This document shows positions 62,025 through 64,000 of a stretch of 64,000 nt of DNA, piece by piece. Position 1 is the stretch's first letter; every line of letters begins with the position of its first letter. The notes beneath the pieces were generated by a model that was given only the letters and a program-made list of their open reading frames with translations, made no database searches and was not told where the DNA came from. Both the position numbers and the translations under genes were made by a program. This DNA is from Xanthomonas sp. SI (GTDB taxonomy: Bacteria; Pseudomonadota; Gammaproteobacteria; Xanthomonadales; Xanthomonadaceae): assembly GCF_014236855.1 (NCBI RefSeq), contig NZ_CP051261.1, positions 124,001 to 188,000 of the forward strand. Reading direction: 5' to 3'.

Positions 62025-64000
62025 ATGAAATCCTCCGCTTCCACGCCTGGCCTGTTCGCCGGCGATCTGCCCGATCCGCGCCTCCAGCAGTTCCGCATGC
62101 GCCGCCTGCAGGTGCACAACTGGGGCACGTTTTCCGGCCTGACTGAGATCCCGATCGCCGCGCGCGGCTTCCTGTTCGTCGGCCGCTCCGGCTCGGGCAA
62201 GTCCACCCTGCTCGATGCGATGTCGGCGTTGCTGACGCCGCCGAGCATCGTCGATTTCAACGCCGCCGCGCGCGAGGCCGAGCGCAGCGGCCGCGACCGC
62301 AACCTGGTGTCCTACGTGCGCGGCGCCTGGGCCGACCAGCAGGACAGCGAATCGGGCGAGATCGCCACCCAGTACCTGCGCAAGGGTGCGACCTGGACCG
62401 CGCTGGTGCTGGAATATCGCAACGGCGAGGACCGCGTGGTCAGCCTGGTGCGGCTGTTCTGGATCGCCGGCAATGGCACCGCCGCCGCCGATGTGCGCAA
62501 GCACTACATGGTGGCCGAGCGCGCGTTCGACATCGCCAGCGACCTGGACGGTTTCGACCTGGACCTGCGCAAGCTCAAGCAGCGCCTGCACGACGTGCAC
62601 CATTTCGACAGCTTCGCCGGCTATGCCGAACGCTTCCGTCACCAGCTCGGCATCGGCAACGAGATGGCGCTGCGGCTGCTGCACAAGACCCAGTCGGCGA
62701 AGAACCTCGGCGACCTCAACGCCTTCCTGCGCGGCTTCATGCTCGAGGAGCCGAAGACCTTCGACGCCGCCGAGCGCCTGGTCGGCGACTTCGCCGAGCT
62801 CGACGGCGCGCATCAGGCGGTGGTGACCGCGCGCCGCCAGGTCGAGACCCTGCTGCCAGCGCGCGGGCACCACGCCGAGCTGATGGCGGTGCGCCGCCAG
62901 CGCAGCGAATTGGACGAACTCAAGCTCGGCATCGACAGCTACCGCGAGCAGCGCCGCCTGGCGTTGCTGGATGCGCGCCTGCAGGAACTGGACACCCAGG
63001 ACCGCGGCCTGGCCGGCGAGGAAGGGCAACGCCGCGCCGCGCTGGAGAATCACCAGCGGCGCCTGGACGACCTGGAAGCGCAGCGCCGCGCGCAGGGCGG
63101 CGAGCGCATCGATGCGCTGGAACGCGAGCGCGGCCAGCAGGAAACCGAGCGCGACCGCCGCGCTGCCAAGCGCAGCCAGGCCGAGCAGGCCTGCCGCCAG
63201 TTGGAGCAGGTGCTGGCCGGCAGCGCGCATGGCTTCGCCGAACAGGCCGCACAGGCGCGCGCGGCGCTGGAGGACGGCACGCGCGCGGCCGCCGAACTCG
63301 ACGAGGCGATCGGCCAGCGCATCGCCGGCAAGGCCGAGGATGCCAGGCGCTTCGCCGAGGTGCGCGCCGAGATCGACGCACTCAAGCGCAACCCGTCCAA
63401 TATCCCGGCGCCGATGCAGGCGCTGCGCGCGCGCCTGAGCGCCGACACCGGCGTGCCCGAGGCGGCCTTGCCGTTCGTCGGCGAACTGCTGCAGGTGCGC
63501 AGCGAGGACGCCGACTGGCGCGGCGCCATCGAACGCGTGCTGCACGGTTTCGCGCAATCGCTGCTGGTGGACGAACGCCATTACGCGGACGTGGCCGACT
63601 GGGTCAACCGCACCCATCTGGGCATCCGCCTGGTCTATTACCGTGTGCGCGACAACGAACACGCCCTGCCCGGGCGCGCGCCGACCGCCGGCTCGCTGCT
63701 GCACAAGCTGGAACTGCGCGAGCACGCCTTCGCTGGCTGGCTGCGCCGCGAACTGGGCAAGCGCTTCGACTACGACTGCGTGGACAGCGCCAAGGCGTTG
63801 CGCCATGCCGAGCGCGCGATCACCCGCGAGGGCCAGGTCAAGCATCCCGGCGAGCGCTACGAGAAGGACGACCGCCACGCGGTGAACGATCGCCGGCGCT
63901 GGCTGCTGGGCTTCGACAACCGCGACAAGCTGGCCTTGTTCGAAGAAGAGGGCCTTGCGCTGGCGCAGCGCATCGCCGCCTGCGACGCCGACGTGGCCGC
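62025..64000 (+). CDS. jetC: Wadjet SMC-like ATPase JetC, 3' part beyond the window
   Basis: The frame is open to the right edge, giving 658 residues. Walker A GRSGSGKSTLLDAM at 53-66 is preceded by RLQVHNWGTFSGL, the MukB/JetC type of N-terminal ABC half. A Q-loop region, then a long coiled coil rich in Arg, Glu and Gln (about 260-460), leads to a hinge-like part with FVGELLQVRSEDADWRGAIERVLHGFAQSLLVDE. The Walker B and signature motif would lie beyond the edge. It extrudes plasmid DNA loops for JetD to cut; jetD (DUF3322/DUF2220) is expected next. Confidence 0.93.
   Translation, partial: MKSSASTPGLFAGDLPDPRLQQFRMRRLQVHNWGTFSGLTEIPIAARGFLFVGRSGSGKSTLLDAMSALLTPPSIVDFNAAAREAERSGRDRNLVSYVRGAWADQQDSESGEIATQYLRKGATWTALVLEYRNGEDRVVSLVRLFWIAGNGTAAADVRKHYMVAERAFDIASDLDGFDLDLRKLKQRLHDVHHFDSFAGYAERFRHQLGIGNEMALRLLHKTQSAKNLGDLNAFLRGFMLEEPKTFDAAERLVGDFAELDGAHQAVVTARRQVETLLPARGHHAELMAVRRQRSELDELKLGIDSYREQRRLALLDARLQELDTQDRGLAGEEGQRRAALENHQRRLDDLEAQRRAQGGERIDALERERGQQETERDRRAAKRSQAEQACRQLEQVLAGSAHGFAEQAAQARAALEDGTRAAAELDEAIGQRIAGKAEDARRFAEVRAEIDALKRNPSNIPAPMQALRARLSADTGVPEAALPFVGELLQVRSEDADWRGAIERVLHGFAQSLLVDERHYADVADWVNRTHLGIRLVYYRVRDNEHALPGRAPTAGSLLHKLELREHAFAGWLRRELGKRFDYDCVDSAKALRHAERAITREGQVKHPGERYEKDDRHAVNDRRRWLLGFDNRDKLALFEEEGLALAQRIAACDADVA

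Overview
The window reads as chromosome of a Xanthomonas-like member of the Xanthomonadaceae. The reasons are very high GC with strong third-position bias, a TonB-receptor/SapC/cupin/tryptophan-halogenase cluster, REP palindromes of the TGTAGGAGCGGC type, and other dispersed intergenic repeats. Genus and species are inferred from style, not from a search. No rRNA, tRNA, CRISPR array or insertion sequence was seen.

Layout, left half. 0-3.6 kb: end of a TonB-dependent receptor, then SapC-like, cupin-like (JmjC-type) and flavin-dependent halogenase genes. 3.8-9 kb: an unknown protein, an M19 dipeptidase, glycerate kinase, a DUF2628 membrane protein and an MFS transporter. 9.0-9.6 kb: a ribbon-helix-helix/ParE-RelE toxin-antitoxin pair, followed by a composite repeat carrying a telomere-like (CCCCAA)7 tract. 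9.9-16.2 kb, all minus strand: DUF6882 protein, amino-acid permease, then response regulator, histidine kinase, MgtC-family protein and a small basic protein, preceded by a 36-codon ORF starting MDPDPHP and a hairpin over the next ribosome binding site; and a glutathione S-transferase. 16.3-19.3 kb: rmuC, a lipoprotein and glutathione peroxidase. 19.3-20.3 kb: repeat-rich gap with a REP pair and a facing pair of about 220-bp elements. 20.3-24.6 kb: complete mlaFEDCB-mlaA phospholipid-transport operon ending in a clear terminator. 25-32.3 kb: DUF6916 protein, GNAT acetyltransferase, three tandem tail-collar (MdpB-like) proteins and, divergently, a 1505-residue Calx-beta/Ig-like autotransporter.

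Right half. 32.8-42.0 kb: recC-recB-recD as overlapping genes; recB and recD carry repeat elements in frame. 42.2-51.4 kb is an accessory stretch: a Phd/RelE-type pair, a ParE-type pair bracketed by 98-bp direct repeats, a small lipoprotein, a HIT hydrolase, then a clearly lower-GC block with a 1284-residue protein whose N-terminus looks like a degenerate restriction-endonuclease fold, a 250-residue protein of unknown function, an XRE regulator with a visible palindromic operator, and a SymE-type toxin with an overlapping upstream partner. 51.5-59.7 kb returns to core genes: DUF2306 membrane protein, secreted lipase, small secreted protein, a four-unit repeat block, TonB-like membrane protein, YdeI-like protein, alpha-ketoglutarate permease and folE. 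59.8-64.0 kb: jetA, jetB and the first two-thirds of jetC of a Wadjet anti-plasmid system, cut by the right edge.

The observations most worth following are (1) the MgtL-like leader peptide and hairpin ahead of the MgtC/two-component operon, (2) the low-GC defence-like island around the 1284-residue protein, (3) repeat elements translated within recB and recD, and (4) the tail-collar/DUF6916/autotransporter neighbourhood.
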